A program made the translations under genes and the position numbers. Below the pieces are notes generated by a model. The model saw only the letters and a program-made list of their open reading frames with translations. It was not told the origin of the DNA and did not search any database. Below are positions 35,842-45,784 of a stretch of 64,000 bases of DNA, piece by piece; the first letter of the stretch is position 1; every line of letters begins with the position of its first letter. The DNA lies in NCBI RefSeq assembly GCF_947501425.1, contig NZ_CANMVN010000001.1, forward strand, positions 248,001 to 312,000. Direction: 5' to 3'. This DNA comes from an uncultured Psychroserpens sp. (GTDB lineage Bacteria > Bacteroidota > Bacteroidia > Flavobacteriales > Flavobacteriaceae).

Positions 35842-36168
35842 ATGAGTGATACAACAATTGACACCAATATATTAGGAGAGAAAATAGTAAGAGTTTTAAA
35901 AACTATTTATGACCCCGAAATTCCTGTAGATATTTATGAGCTGGGTCTTATTTATGATGTATTTGTAAATGAAGATTATGATGTAAAAATCTTAATGACC
36001 TTAACAACACCAAATTGTCCTGTTGCTGAAACCCTTCCACTAGAAGTTGAAGAAAAGGTAAAATCTTTAAATGATGTTAAGTCGGCTGAGGTTGAGATTA
36101 CTTTTGATCCACCTTGGAGTCAGGATCTTATGAGTGAAGAAGCAAAATTAGAATTAGGCATGTTATAG
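35842..36168 (+). CDS. SUF-associated DUF59/MIP18 family protein
   Basis: 108 residues. Family features: TIYDPEIPVDIYELGLIYDV, MTLTTPNCPVAETLP with the conserved cysteine, and FDPPWSQDLMSEEAK. Members called SufT or PaaD-like help mature Fe-S proteins. Short gaps to sufE (5 bp) and the DUF2480 gene (1 bp) show one operon. Confidence 0.93.
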   Translation: MSDTTIDTNILGEKIVRVLKTIYDPEIPVDIYELGLIYDVFVNEDYDVKILMTLTTPNCPVAETLPLEVEEKVKSLNDVKSAEVEITFDPPWSQDLMSEEAKLELGML

Positions 36169-36169
36169 T

Positions 36170-36676
36170 ATGGCTGAAGAAATTGTTAATAGAGTTGCTC
36201 TCAGTAAACTTATGGTTGTAGATCTAGAAGACTATTATCCAGAAGGAGAGCGTTTTGTTTTTGACATCAAAGATTGGCTCTATGAAGGCCTAGTGCTAAG
36301 AGAAAAAGAGTTTAGACAATATGTTAAAGATTACAATTGGTCTGCACATCAAGATCAATTTGTAGCACTAACCTGCTCTTCTGATGCTATAATTCCTGCT
36401 TGGGCTTTTATGTTGCTCACTATTGAGTTGCAATCCTATACCAAAAAGGTTTGTGTAGGTGACCTTGAAACCCTTGAAACTTCAATTTATCAGGATGTTA
36501 TAAATGCACTCGACCCAGAACCATACAGAGATAAACCTGTAATCATAAAAGGTTGTGCTAACAAGCCTGTGCCTACCAATGCTTATATTATGCTCTCAAA
36601 TATGCTTAAGCCCATAGCCAAATCTATTATGTATGGAGAAGCATGTTCTTCTGTGCCTCTTTTCAAAAGAAAATAA
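36170..36676 (+). CDS. DUF2480 family protein
   Basis: 168 residues, cytoplasmic. Recognisable as the DUF2480 family of Bacteroidota by its layout (LEDYYPEGERFVFDIKDWL; GLVLREKEFRQYV; IIPAWAFMLL; VIIKGCANKPVP). Conserved cysteines occur in KGCANK and GEACSS. The family usually sits beside suf genes and probably has a role in Fe-S metabolism, but the function is not established. Starts 1 bp after the DUF59 stop. Confidence 0.88.
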   Translation: MAEEIVNRVALSKLMVVDLEDYYPEGERFVFDIKDWLYEGLVLREKEFRQYVKDYNWSAHQDQFVALTCSSDAIIPAWAFMLLTIELQSYTKKVCVGDLETLETSIYQDVINALDPEPYRDKPVIIKGCANKPVPTNAYIMLSNMLKPIAKSIMYGEACSSVPLFKRK

Positions 36677-36761
36677 TGATATGCTTTTGTGACTTTTACA
36701 AATTACAAGTGTCTTATATCAGGTAAAAGAGTATTAAAAACCTGATTTTTACTGTAAATTA

Positions 36762-36793
36762 TTGGTGTTCAAGTAGCTAAAGAATTATATTTG
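36762..36793 (+). promoter_or_regulatory. Promoter for the DUF3078 gene
   Basis: TTG at 36762-36764, a 21-bp spacer and TATATTTG at 36786-36793, with about 35 nt to the ATG at 36834. Confidence 0.7.
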
Positions 36794-36833
36794 CACATTA
36801 ATTAATAAATTAAAAATTATTAAAATTTAAATT

Positions 36834-37772
36834 ATGACTAAAAAATTACTTTTAACATTTGTATTGATGTTATCAATCTCTTTTGGTTTCTCTCAAACTA
36901 AAGAAGAATTAGAAGCTCAAAAAGCTGAAAAACAAGCAGAAGCAGATGCTGCTCAAGCTGAGGCAAACGCTTTACAGGCACAAATAGACGCTTTACCTGG
37001 TTGGAGAGTTGGTGCATTTGGTGTCATTGGAGGAAGCTTATCTGACTTCAATAATTGGTATGCACAAGGTGCTCCTAATAACTCATCTGGTAACATTGGT
37101 TTTACAGTAAACGGTTATGCTAACTTAATCCAGGATAAATTTTTCTGGAGAAATGCATTAACCACTAATTTAAACTGGACTAAACTAGACAATAAAGATA
37201 ATCCGAATGATAGTGATGATTTCGAACCTACAACAGATGTGTTTAATATTTCATCTTTATACGGAAGAAATTTAACCGATAAATTGGCGGCTTCTGCATT
37301 ACTAGAATATAGAACTACAATTTTAAATAATTTTAATGATCCTGGATATTTAGATCTTGGTATTGGTGCGACATGGACTCCAATTGAAAATTTAATTGTA
37401 GTAGTTCACCCATTAAACTATAACTTTGTATTTGCCGATAATGATACCGTATTTGAATCATCTTTAGGAGCAAAGATTGTTGCAGATTACACAAGATCTA
37501 TTGGTGCTGTGAACTTTAAAACAAATTTATCAGCATTCCAAAGTTATAAGAGTGGCGATTTATCGAATTGGACTTGGACGAACTCATTTAGCTATACTTT
37601 ATGGAAAAACATTGGTGTAGGTTTTGATTTTGGTTTAAGAAACAACAAACAAGAAGCACTTAATTTTGCTTTGGCAAACTTTACAGGTGATGCTGAAGAT
37701 GCTCCTACGTTTGACAATGTAGATAACGACTTACAAACATACTACACACTTGGATTAACCTATAAATTCTAA
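36834..37772 (+). CDS. DUF3078 outer-membrane protein
   Basis: 312 residues with a signal peptide ending FGFSQ. A short Ala/Glu/Gln-rich coiled coil (residues 25-52, KEELEAQKAEKQAEADAAQ) is followed by a beta-barrel-like body with alternating aromatic strands, ending in YTLGLTYKF with a terminal Phe. It matches the DUF3078 family commonly found next to suf genes in Flavobacteriia. Function unknown. It has its own promoter and a terminator at 37791-37828. Confidence 0.88.
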   Translation: MTKKLLLTFVLMLSISFGFSQTKEELEAQKAEKQAEADAAQAEANALQAQIDALPGWRVGAFGVIGGSLSDFNNWYAQGAPNNSSGNIGFTVNGYANLIQDKFFWRNALTTNLNWTKLDNKDNPNDSDDFEPTTDVFNISSLYGRNLTDKLAASALLEYRTTILNNFNDPGYLDLGIGATWTPIENLIVVVHPLNYNFVFADNDTVFESSLGAKIVADYTRSIGAVNFKTNLSAFQSYKSGDLSNWTWTNSFSYTLWKNIGVGFDFGLRNNKQEALNFALANFTGDAEDAPTFDNVDNDLQTYYTLGLTYKF

Positions 37773-37790
37773 GTATTAGTTTACATATTT

Positions 37791-37828
37791 AAAAAAGCAT
37801 CCTGATAATCTCAGGATGCTTTTTTTAT
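37791..37828. terminator. Bidirectional terminator between DUF3078 and hflX
   Basis: AAAAAAGCATCCTGA and TCAGGATGCTTTTTTT flank TAATC. A-run and T-run on either side suit both convergent genes. Confidence 0.92.
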
Positions 37829-39046
37829 TTAGTCAAAATCTTCTTCAGAGTAATCGGGATATAAAAAATGATTGTAAGGAAACCGTGTAACATGGATCTC
37901 TCTTACTTCATCGTACACTCGTTTTTTAAAAGTGTCAAGATTCTTTTTGTTCAATGCTGAAATGAATAGTGCATTATTCCCAACCCTATTCATCCATGTT
38001 TTTTTCCACTCTTCAAGCGAATAGTGAGATGAGGTTCTTTCGGTAACCAAATCGTCATCATCAAAAGGTTCGGCTTTATAAGCATCAATTTTATTGAAGA
38101 CCATTATTGTTGGTTTATCAGAGCTATCAATCTCACCCAGAATTTTATTAACAGACTCAATGTGCTCTTCAAAATTAGGATGCGAAATATCAACTACATG
38201 AAGCAAAAGATCAGCCTCACGAACTTCATCTAACGTACTTTTAAAAGACTCCACCAATTGCGTTGGAAGTTTTCTTATGAATCCAACAGTATCGGTAAGC
38301 AAAAATGGAAGATTCTGGATGACCACTTTTCTAACTGTAGTATCTAATGTAGCAAAGAGCTTATTTTCAGCAAAAACGTCACTTTTACTAACAACATTCA
38401 TCAACGTAGATTTACCTACATTGGTGTAACCAACTAAAGCAACACGAACCATTTTACCACGATTACCACGCTGAACAGCCATTTGTTTATCAATGGTTTT
38501 TATTTTTGCTTTCAATAAAGCAATCTTATCTCTTACAATACGTCTATCGGTTTCTATTTCAGTTTCACCAGGTCCACGCATTCCAATACCACCTTTTTGT
38601 CTTTCAAGGTGTGTCCACATCCCTTTTAATCGTGGGAGTAAATACTCACACTGGGCTAATTCTACTTGAGTACGAGCATAGCTGGTCTGAGCTCTTTGAG
38701 CAAAAATATCAAGGATTAAATTTGTTCGATCCAGTACTTTACAATCTAATATTTTACTGATATTTCGTTCTTGTGCAGCAGACAGTTCATCATCAAAAAT
38801 AGCTGTCCCGACCTCATGGTCTTTAATGTATTTTTGGACTTCTTCCATCTTACCCGAGCCAATGAAGGTCTTAGGGTTAGGCATATCCATTTTTTGAGTA
38901 AAACGTTTTAAAACGTCACCACCAGCAGTGTAGGTCAAAAACTCCAATTCATCTAAATATTCTTTAGATTGTTCTTCGTTTTGATCTCTGGTAACAACAC
39001 CAATAAGAACGGCTTTCTCTAGTTCAATATTCTTTTTTTCAATCAT
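37829..39046 (-). CDS. hflX: GTPase HflX
   Basis: 405 residues. The N-terminal HflX domain contains the glycine-rich GIGMRGPGETEIETDRR. The G domain has G1 GYTNVGKST, G3 DTVGFIRKLP and G4 FNKID. It is a ribosome-associated GTPase that splits stalled or hibernating 70S ribosomes under stress. Single gene; a minus-strand TAACTTTG (39063-39070) is a possible -7 box. Confidence 0.96.
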   Translation of the reverse strand: MIEKKNIELEKAVLIGVVTRDQNEEQSKEYLDELEFLTYTAGGDVLKRFTQKMDMPNPKTFIGSGKMEEVQKYIKDHEVGTAIFDDELSAAQERNISKILDCKVLDRTNLILDIFAQRAQTSYARTQVELAQCEYLLPRLKGMWTHLERQKGGIGMRGPGETEIETDRRIVRDKIALLKAKIKTIDKQMAVQRGNRGKMVRVALVGYTNVGKSTLMNVVSKSDVFAENKLFATLDTTVRKVVIQNLPFLLTDTVGFIRKLPTQLVESFKSTLDEVREADLLLHVVDISHPNFEEHIESVNKILGEIDSSDKPTIMVFNKIDAYKAEPFDDDDLVTERTSSHYSLEEWKKTWMNRVGNNALFISALNKKNLDTFKKRVYDEVREIHVTRFPYNHFLYPDYSEEDFD

Positions 39047-39117
39047 ATATGCAAATTAAAGACAAAGTTACATAATTGAATGTTCGTCTATTGCATTTTA
39101 AAACTTAAATTTGTGAT

Positions 39118-40083
39118 GTGAATTCTCAGAAACCTAAAACTATAACCCATACAATTGCATTCTATAATCTCGAAAATCTTTTCGACATCTATAATGATGC
39201 AACTAAGTATGACGATGACTTTCTTCCAAGATCAGAACGTCGCTGGACTAAAAAGCGGTACGATCGAAAAATCTACAAACTAGGTCAGGTTATTTCAAAA
39301 ATTGGTTTTGAAAACACTCAAAAGCCACCCTCAATAGTTGGTTTGGCAGAAGTTGAAAACAAAAATGTACTTCGAGATTTAATTGAGAGTGAAGATTTGG
39401 AATCTTTTTCCTATGATTTTGTTCATTATGATTCTCAAGATGAAAGAGGAATTGATGTCGCTTTAATTTATGATAAATCGGCGTTTAAAGTTCTAAATTC
39501 TAAAACTTATTCTGTTTATTTAGAAGACGACATTGGAGATCAAGATTACACTCGAGACATCTTGTTGGTATCTGGTATTCTTCATTCTGAAAAAGTGCAC
39601 TGTATTGTTAATCATTGGCCATCGAGAAGAGAAGGTGAAAAAGAGTCTAATCACAAAAGATTAAAAGCAGCTCAAAAGGTTATTGAGATTATAGATGAAA
39701 TCAAATCTGTAGAGTCTGATGCAAAGATTTTAGTTATGGGAGATTTTAACGATAACCCCGGAAATGATAGTATAAAATTCTTAACTCAGCAAGCTTCACT
39801 TTATAATCCAATGGAAACACTACTATCCTACAATAGAGGAACGTTGAATCATAATTTTAAATGGAATTTATTTGACCAAATATTATTTTCAACTAACTTT
39901 TTTGAAACTGAAAAAAATGCCCTAAGATTTGATGAGGCTGATATTTTTGATGAAAAATTTTTAACGCAATATAAGGGTAAGTTTAAAGGTCAACCATTCA
40001 GAACTTTTGTTGGAAGAAAATACAAAGGAGGATACAGCGATCATTTCCCTGTGTATGTTCAATTGAATATAACTGAATTATAA
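39118..40083 (+). CDS. Endonuclease/exonuclease/phosphatase family protein (cytoplasmic)
   Basis: 321 residues with a GTG start (39118) and no signal peptide: the EEP fold begins within 12 residues (HTIAFYNLENLFD). Active-site features: NLENL, VGLAEVENK (Glu metal ligand), DERGIDVALIYD, VNHWPSRREG, MGDFNDNPG and GYSDHFPVYV (catalytic Asp-His). It is clearly a paralogue of the secreted protein at 59018. Mg-dependent phosphodiester hydrolase; substrate not determined. Confidence 0.88.
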   Translation: MNSQKPKTITHTIAFYNLENLFDIYNDATKYDDDFLPRSERRWTKKRYDRKIYKLGQVISKIGFENTQKPPSIVGLAEVENKNVLRDLIESEDLESFSYDFVHYDSQDERGIDVALIYDKSAFKVLNSKTYSVYLEDDIGDQDYTRDILLVSGILHSEKVHCIVNHWPSRREGEKESNHKRLKAAQKVIEIIDEIKSVESDAKILVMGDFNDNPGNDSIKFLTQQASLYNPMETLLSYNRGTLNHNFKWNLFDQILFSTNFFETEKNALRFDEADIFDEKFLTQYKGKFKGQPFRTFVGRKYKGGYSDHFPVYVQLNITEL

Positions 40084-40301
40084 GTTCTTAAAGTCTTTTT
40101 CTTTTTGTCGATAATAATTGCGCTTTATCTATTATAACATTGTTAACAGTATGTTAACTATCATTTTTTTTATCTTCGGTTACTTATATGAGTCTTAGAC
40201 ATTAAGACCATTTTTGTCGAGAATATTCCAAACTCCCCAACGGACTAAATTTAAGACGCTAACTATCAATTAATTAAAATAATTTAATAGCATTCATTAA
40301 C

Positions 40302-43300
40302 ATGAAAAAAATTATCCTCTCGTTAACATTCCTATTTGCTTTTTCAATTTGGTGTGCTGATGCGCAAATTACTTCATATCCATACTTAGAAGATTTTGAG
40401 TCTGGTGATGGAGGTTGGACTGTAGATGGTACTAACTCAGGTAGCTGGGCATTGGGAACACCAGCAGCAGCTGTCATTAACAGTGCAGATACTGGAACCA
40501 ATGCATGGGTTACCAATTTAACAGATAATTACAGTGCCAACGAAAACGGTATTGTTGTAAGTCCGGTTTTTGATTTTTCATCTTTAAATGCGCCATCTAT
40601 TGAGATGAGTGTTTGGTGGAATTCAGAATTTAGTTGGGACGGTATGGTTCTTCAATCGTCAATTGACGGTGGAACCACATGGGTTAACGTAGGAGCAAAT
40701 GGAGATCCTAACAACTGGTACAATGATGGTACCATAGCTGGTAATCCAGGAGGTCAACAAGAAGGTTGGACTGGTAGAGGAGCTACTGGATCTGGTGGCT
40801 GGGTTGTTGCCAGACATGCTTTGAATGGATTAGGAGGAGAAGCAAATGTAATTCTTAGAGTTGCTTTTGGTTCTGATGGTTCAGTTCAAGATGAAGGAGT
40901 AGCATTCGATACAGTTTCAATATTTGACGTCAGTTGTCCAGAACCATCTGGAATTACCGTTGCTGGAATTACAGCAACTGGTGCAGACATCAGTTGGACA
41001 GCTGGTGGTTCTGAAACAGCATGGGAGGTAGTTGTTCAACCAGTTGGTACTGGAGAGCCTACAGGTTCAGGTACAATGACAATGGATAACCCTTACACAG
41101 CAGGAGGCTTAACTCCTGTAACCGATTATGAAGTATGGGTACGAGCCGATTGTGGTGCTGATGGAACTAGTAGTTGGGTTGGTCCAGTGAACTTTTTATC
41201 AGGATGTGATGTATTTGTTCCAGATTATTTAGAGTCGTTTGGGACTATCATACCAAATTGCTGGGATGAAGCAGGAGATGGAGATGCTACTACAGGGCCT
41301 ACAGGATTAGGTGCTGGAGATTGGGCGCCAGATGGATTTTTAAATAACGGTTTTGATGGTGCTTATAAGATCAACTTATGGCAAGCTTTTAAGAGCGATT
41401 GGATCTTATCCCCTCAATTTGATCTCACAGGAGGACCATTCCAAGTCGATTTTGATTTTGGAATCATGCAGTTTGGAAGTAATACCAATGCAGGAACTCT
41501 TGGTTCAGATGACACAGTTCAATTATTAATATCAACAGATAATGGTGCAACTTGGACAAGTTTAGTTACTTTCGATAATACAAGTGTAGTACCAGCAACA
41601 GGAACACAGGTTGTATTTGATCTTACTGCATACGCTGGACAAACAGTGCAGTTTGGAATATTAGGTTCCGAAGGAACTGTAGATGATCCGGAAGATAACG
41701 ACGTATTTGTCGATAACTTTAGAGTTAGAGCAATTCCATCCTGTCAAGAGCCGACAGGTTTAGGAGTAGATAATATAACTGATACATCAGTAGAGGTAAG
41801 TTGGACTCCAGGAGGTGCTGAAGCATCGTGGGAAGTTGTTGTTCAACCTCAGGGAACAGGTGTTCCTACAGGTGCAGGTACAGCCACAACAGATAATCCG
41901 TATACAGCCACTCCAATTGATCCAAGTACAGCATATGAAGTATGGGTAAGAGCCGATTGTGGCGCAAATGGATTAAGTAGTTGGACTGGTCCTGTTGATT
42001 TTTCAAGTTTAAATACACCGCCTCCACCTCCAAATGGAGTAACGTGTGCCTCGGGATCATCCTCATTTATATTCACAGAAAACTTTGATCAAAATCCTCC
42101 AGCTGGATGGACAGGAACAGGGTTTGATGGTTCAAATGGTAATTGGGATATCGCAGCAGCAGGAGCCAATTCGTTTGGAACTGGTCCAGCAAATGCATTT
42201 GATGGAGGTACTGGAACGCATTTAGAATATGAAGCTTCAGGTAATTCTACTGATATTGCATCTGCTATAAGTCCCGCAATTGATTTAACCACAGCCACAG
42301 ATGGCGCAGAATTATCATTCTTCTTCCACGCTTTTGGAGAAGATATGGGAACCTTAAATGTAGGAATAGCTAATGATGCAGCAGGACCATTTACTAACTT
42401 ATTTACTTGGGTTGGAGATTTACAGATTTCTGATGATGAAGCATGGGTTCCAGTAGGAATCAATTTAGATGCTTATTTAGGACAAGTGATTTATTTAGAG
42501 TTTAGTTATGGCGGAGCAGGAACAGGTTTTGAAGGTGATTTGTCAATTGATTTTGTTAGAGTAGAATCATGTGGATCATTCTGTATACCACCAAGTGGAA
42601 TTACAGTGTCAAATATTACAGGGACATCAGCAGACATCAACTGGGATGCTAACAATGGAGAGTCTTCATGGGAGTTTGTTGTTGTACCCTCAGGAACAGG
42701 AGAGCCAACTGGTGCTGGAACAACAGTTGGAGCAACTAATACACCTATATCTGGTTTAGAATTTGAAACAGAATATGAAATATGGATAAGAGCCGATTGT
42801 GGTTCAGAATTTAGTATATGGTCTGGACCAGTGGTCTTTACTACAACGATACAAACTAACTTTGATGTTGATTGTGCAGCTGGGCCTATTACAGGTTCTG
42901 TATGTTACGGAAATAATGATTCGGAAATTTTTACATACACAAGTTCAGATGGTTCACCTGTGAATCTAACATTTAATGCAGGAGAAGTAGAAGGCGCACC
43001 ATTTGATTTCTTAGTCGTATTTGATACCGATGGTACAGTCTTATATAACGATGAAGGAAATGATGGCGATATTTCAGGATTAACTTTCCAATCTACAGGA
43101 GATACGATTTCATGGCAAGTCCAATCGGATGGATCAGTAAGTTGTGAATCTGGAAGTTTCTGTTGTTCCGCAGGAATTGATTATACCGTAGCATGTGCAA
43201 CGTGTATCAATCCAGCAGCAACATATCAGGTTATTGACGATTGTGATAATGGAGATCAATTCCTTATTGATGTTAACGTGACATCACTAGGTGATGCAAC

Positions 43301-45713
43301 ATCACTTACAATCTCTAATAATATTGATGCAACAACGGTTCCGGTAACTACACCAGGAATATATCAAATTGGACCTTTCCCATTTTTAGTAGATGTGATT
43401 GTATCTGTAAGTAATGATCAGGATGTTAACTGTGTGATTACTAGTAGTGCTATTCAACTGCTCGCTTGTCCTCCTGAAAATGATAATCCATGTAACGCAA
43501 CAATTGCAGTGGTTAATGATGACGAATCTTGTGATCAAACAACACCTGGAACTTTAGTTGAAGCAACAGATTCTGGAGTCCCTAGTGGATCATGTGGAGG
43601 TAATCCAGATGATGATGTATGGTTTGAATTTACAGCATTAAGTGAAGTACAGTTAATTTCACTTGTTAATATAGCAGGTGGTGGATTTAATACAGATATT
43701 GCTTTATATGAAGGTGCTTGTGATGCTCTTGTAGAGTTAGAATGTTCGGATGCAGATGCTATGGTGTCTCCACAATTGGTTATAGGAAACACATACTATA
43801 TTAGAGTGTTCTCTGGTGGAAATGATTCTGAAACAACAACATTTGACCTTTGTATCAAAGAAGCACCAACAAATATTATATGTGAAAATGCAGAAAACTT
43901 CTGTGCTGAACCAGGAGGAGCTTTAACAACTTCAAATATTATTGGTATTCCAGACCCTACAGATATTGCATGTTTATTCTCTGCACCAAATCCAACTTGG
44001 AATATCATTCAAATTGGAGATCCTGGATTAATTGAAATAGAAATTGCTCAGGTTGATGATGCTGGAAATGGACTAGATGTAGATTTTGTTCTTTGGGGAC
44101 CATTTGCTTCACTAGATGACGCTTGTGGAAACTTAGATCTTGGTTGCCCTAATCCAGGTGGTGATTGTCCAAACAATACAGGAAATCCTGATTTCTATCC
44201 ATTTGGTAATATTGTGGATTGTAGTTATTCAGCGGCTCCAACAGAAAACCTTACTATAGATAATGCTCTATCAGGTGAAATCTATATTTTATTGGTTACA
44301 AATTTCTCTGATGACCCTGGAACGATTTCTATAAGTCAGACCAATACTGGTGGTACTGATGATGGAAATATTACAGCTGAAATTGAAGTAGATTTAGGAC
44401 CAGATCAAGAGTTTTGTGGATTTGATTCTTATGAGATCATTGCTGATTCTCCATTTGCTGATACATGGGAGTGGTACTGTGATGGGTTTATAATTGATGG
44501 AGAAACATCTTCTTCTTTAATAGTAACGGAATCATGTACATACACCGTTATTGTTTATGACGAACAATGTGATGCTCAGGCTCAGGATTCTGTTACGATT
44601 ACCTTTGGAGACGAACCAACAGCAAATGATGTAGCTGATATTATTACTTGTGATGATATCTCCGCAGATGAAATTGAAGACTTTGATTTAAGTATTCAAA
44701 CCGATGGGATTTTAGGAGGACAATCGGCTTCAGATTTTAATGTTACATATCACTTAACGTTATCAGATGCTCAGTCTGATATGAACCCATTACCATTAAA
44801 CTATACTAATACATCTAACCCACAAACCATTTATGTGAGAATAGAGGATGCTAATGCAGAGTTTTGTTCTGCAACTACAACATTTGATTTGATTATTTCT
44901 GGTCCAACACCAGATGCTACAAGTGTTCCAATTGAAGAATGTGATGACGATACCGATGGTGTAACTCTATTTGATTTGGCGGCTCATGATGCCAATATTT
45001 TAAATGGACAAAATGCTGCTGATTTCACGGTAAGTTATTATGAAAGTGAAGCAGATGCTATTGCAGGAACAGGAGCTATTGATACTTCAGTATTATATAG
45101 TAGCTCGTCTCAAACTATTTATGCAAGAGTAGAAAGTAATGTTGCTTTCGACTGTTTCTCAACAACACCATTTGATTTAATAGTTAAGCCATTACCTAGT
45201 ACGTCATTTACTACCGACTTTGATTATGAAGTTTGTCCAAATGCAACAGTACCAATTTTAATAACGGCAACGCCAAACAACTACAATGCTTCCGAAGTTA
45301 CTATAGCTTGGTATCAGGATGGCGGACTTATTGCTGGTGAAAATGGATTGACATTACCAGTATTAGAAGCTGGACTTTACGAAATTGAAGTGACCTTCAA
45401 TGACGGAACACAGTGTTCTAGTATAACTGCTCAGGATGTTATTGAGCTTGAAAGCTGTGTAATACCACAAGGTATATCTCCTAATGGAGATGGTATGAAT
45501 GATACTTTTGATTTAAGCAGCTATGATGTAAGTAAACTTGAAATATTTAACCGAAATGGTACATTAGTCTATTCAAAGGAGAACTATACGAATGAGTGGT
45601 ATGGTCAATCCAATGATGGTGATGAGTTACCTGTAGGTACATATTTTTATACTATGGAATATGAAGACGGAAAGCAAAGAAGTGCTTGGGTTTACATTCA
45701 ACGACTAAATTAA
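40302..45713 (+). CDS. Giant modular T9SS surface protein with gliding-type sorting domain (copy A)
   Basis: 1803 residues. Order read from sequence: signal peptide (ending CADAQ); a jelly-roll/MAM-like module (about 23-210); FN3 (213-303); choice-of-anchor-J-like (303-480); FN3 (480-570); anchor-J-like (585-760); FN3 (761-850); CUB-like (853-967); a pre-peptidase-C-like module (about 1060-1187); a Cys-rich module (1194-1350); Ig-like strands; and the type B T9SS sorting domain (about 1721-1803; ISPNGDGMNDTF ... LPVGTYFYTMEYEDG). No catalytic motif, so adhesion or matrix function is likeliest. It is followed by PorP/SprF-like and OmpA-like genes, the usual partners of type B substrates. The middle is almost identical to copy B (48768). 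Confidence 0.9.
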   Translation: MKKIILSLTFLFAFSIWCADAQITSYPYLEDFESGDGGWTVDGTNSGSWALGTPAAAVINSADTGTNAWVTNLTDNYSANENGIVVSPVFDFSSLNAPSIEMSVWWNSEFSWDGMVLQSSIDGGTTWVNVGANGDPNNWYNDGTIAGNPGGQQEGWTGRGATGSGGWVVARHALNGLGGEANVILRVAFGSDGSVQDEGVAFDTVSIFDVSCPEPSGITVAGITATGADISWTAGGSETAWEVVVQPVGTGEPTGSGTMTMDNPYTAGGLTPVTDYEVWVRADCGADGTSSWVGPVNFLSGCDVFVPDYLESFGTIIPNCWDEAGDGDATTGPTGLGAGDWAPDGFLNNGFDGAYKINLWQAFKSDWILSPQFDLTGGPFQVDFDFGIMQFGSNTNAGTLGSDDTVQLLISTDNGATWTSLVTFDNTSVVPATGTQVVFDLTAYAGQTVQFGILGSEGTVDDPEDNDVFVDNFRVRAIPSCQEPTGLGVDNITDTSVEVSWTPGGAEASWEVVVQPQGTGVPTGAGTATTDNPYTATPIDPSTAYEVWVRADCGANGLSSWTGPVDFSSLNTPPPPPNGVTCASGSSSFIFTENFDQNPPAGWTGTGFDGSNGNWDIAAAGANSFGTGPANAFDGGTGTHLEYEASGNSTDIASAISPAIDLTTATDGAELSFFFHAFGEDMGTLNVGIANDAAGPFTNLFTWVGDLQISDDEAWVPVGINLDAYLGQVIYLEFSYGGAGTGFEGDLSIDFVRVESCGSFCIPPSGITVSNITGTSADINWDANNGESSWEFVVVPSGTGEPTGAGTTVGATNTPISGLEFETEYEIWIRADCGSEFSIWSGPVVFTTTIQTNFDVDCAAGPITGSVCYGNNDSEIFTYTSSDGSPVNLTFNAGEVEGAPFDFLVVFDTDGTVLYNDEGNDGDISGLTFQSTGDTISWQVQSDGSVSCESGSFCCSAGIDYTVACATCINPAATYQVIDDCDNGDQFLIDVNVTSLGDATSLTISNNIDATTVPVTTPGIYQIGPFPFLVDVIVSVSNDQDVNCVITSSAIQLLACPPENDNPCNATIAVVNDDESCDQTTPGTLVEATDSGVPSGSCGGNPDDDVWFEFTALSEVQLISLVNIAGGGFNTDIALYEGACDALVELECSDADAMVSPQLVIGNTYYIRVFSGGNDSETTTFDLCIKEAPTNIICENAENFCAEPGGALTTSNIIGIPDPTDIACLFSAPNPTWNIIQIGDPGLIEIEIAQVDDAGNGLDVDFVLWGPFASLDDACGNLDLGCPNPGGDCPNNTGNPDFYPFGNIVDCSYSAAPTENLTIDNALSGEIYILLVTNFSDDPGTISISQTNTGGTDDGNITAEIEVDLGPDQEFCGFDSYEIIADSPFADTWEWYCDGFIIDGETSSSLIVTESCTYTVIVYDEQCDAQAQDSVTITFGDEPTANDVADIITCDDISADEIEDFDLSIQTDGILGGQSASDFNVTYHLTLSDAQSDMNPLPLNYTNTSNPQTIYVRIEDANAEFCSATTTFDLIISGPTPDATSVPIEECDDDTDGVTLFDLAAHDANILNGQNAADFTVSYYESEADAIAGTGAIDTSVLYSSSSQTIYARVESNVAFDCFSTTPFDLIVKPLPSTSFTTDFDYEVCPNATVPILITATPNNYNASEVTIAWYQDGGLIAGENGLTLPVLEAGLYEIEVTFNDGTQCSSITAQDVIELESCVIPQGISPNGDGMNDTFDLSSYDVSKLEIFNRNGTLVYSKENYTNEWYGQSNDGDELPVGTYFYTMEYEDGKQRSAWVYIQRLN
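41262..43640 (+). repeat. Long direct repeat, copy A (pairs with 49632-52010)
   Basis: Aligns with 49632-52010 at a constant offset of 8370 bp without indels. Blocks at about 41262-41920 and 42336-42640 are almost identical at the DNA level, including third positions, while 41930-42335 has many synonymous changes. Confidence 0.88.
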
Positions 45714-45784
45714 ATAACCAATTATAATCAACGATATGAATTCATTGAATTCAACCAAAAACAACTAAATCAAACAACTAACAA

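Noticed and set aside
42089-42463. Reverse-strand open frame inside adhesin copy A, with a near twin at 50303-50833 in copy B
   Set aside because: Both are antisense to the conserved anchor-J module. They resemble each other only because the sense genes do.
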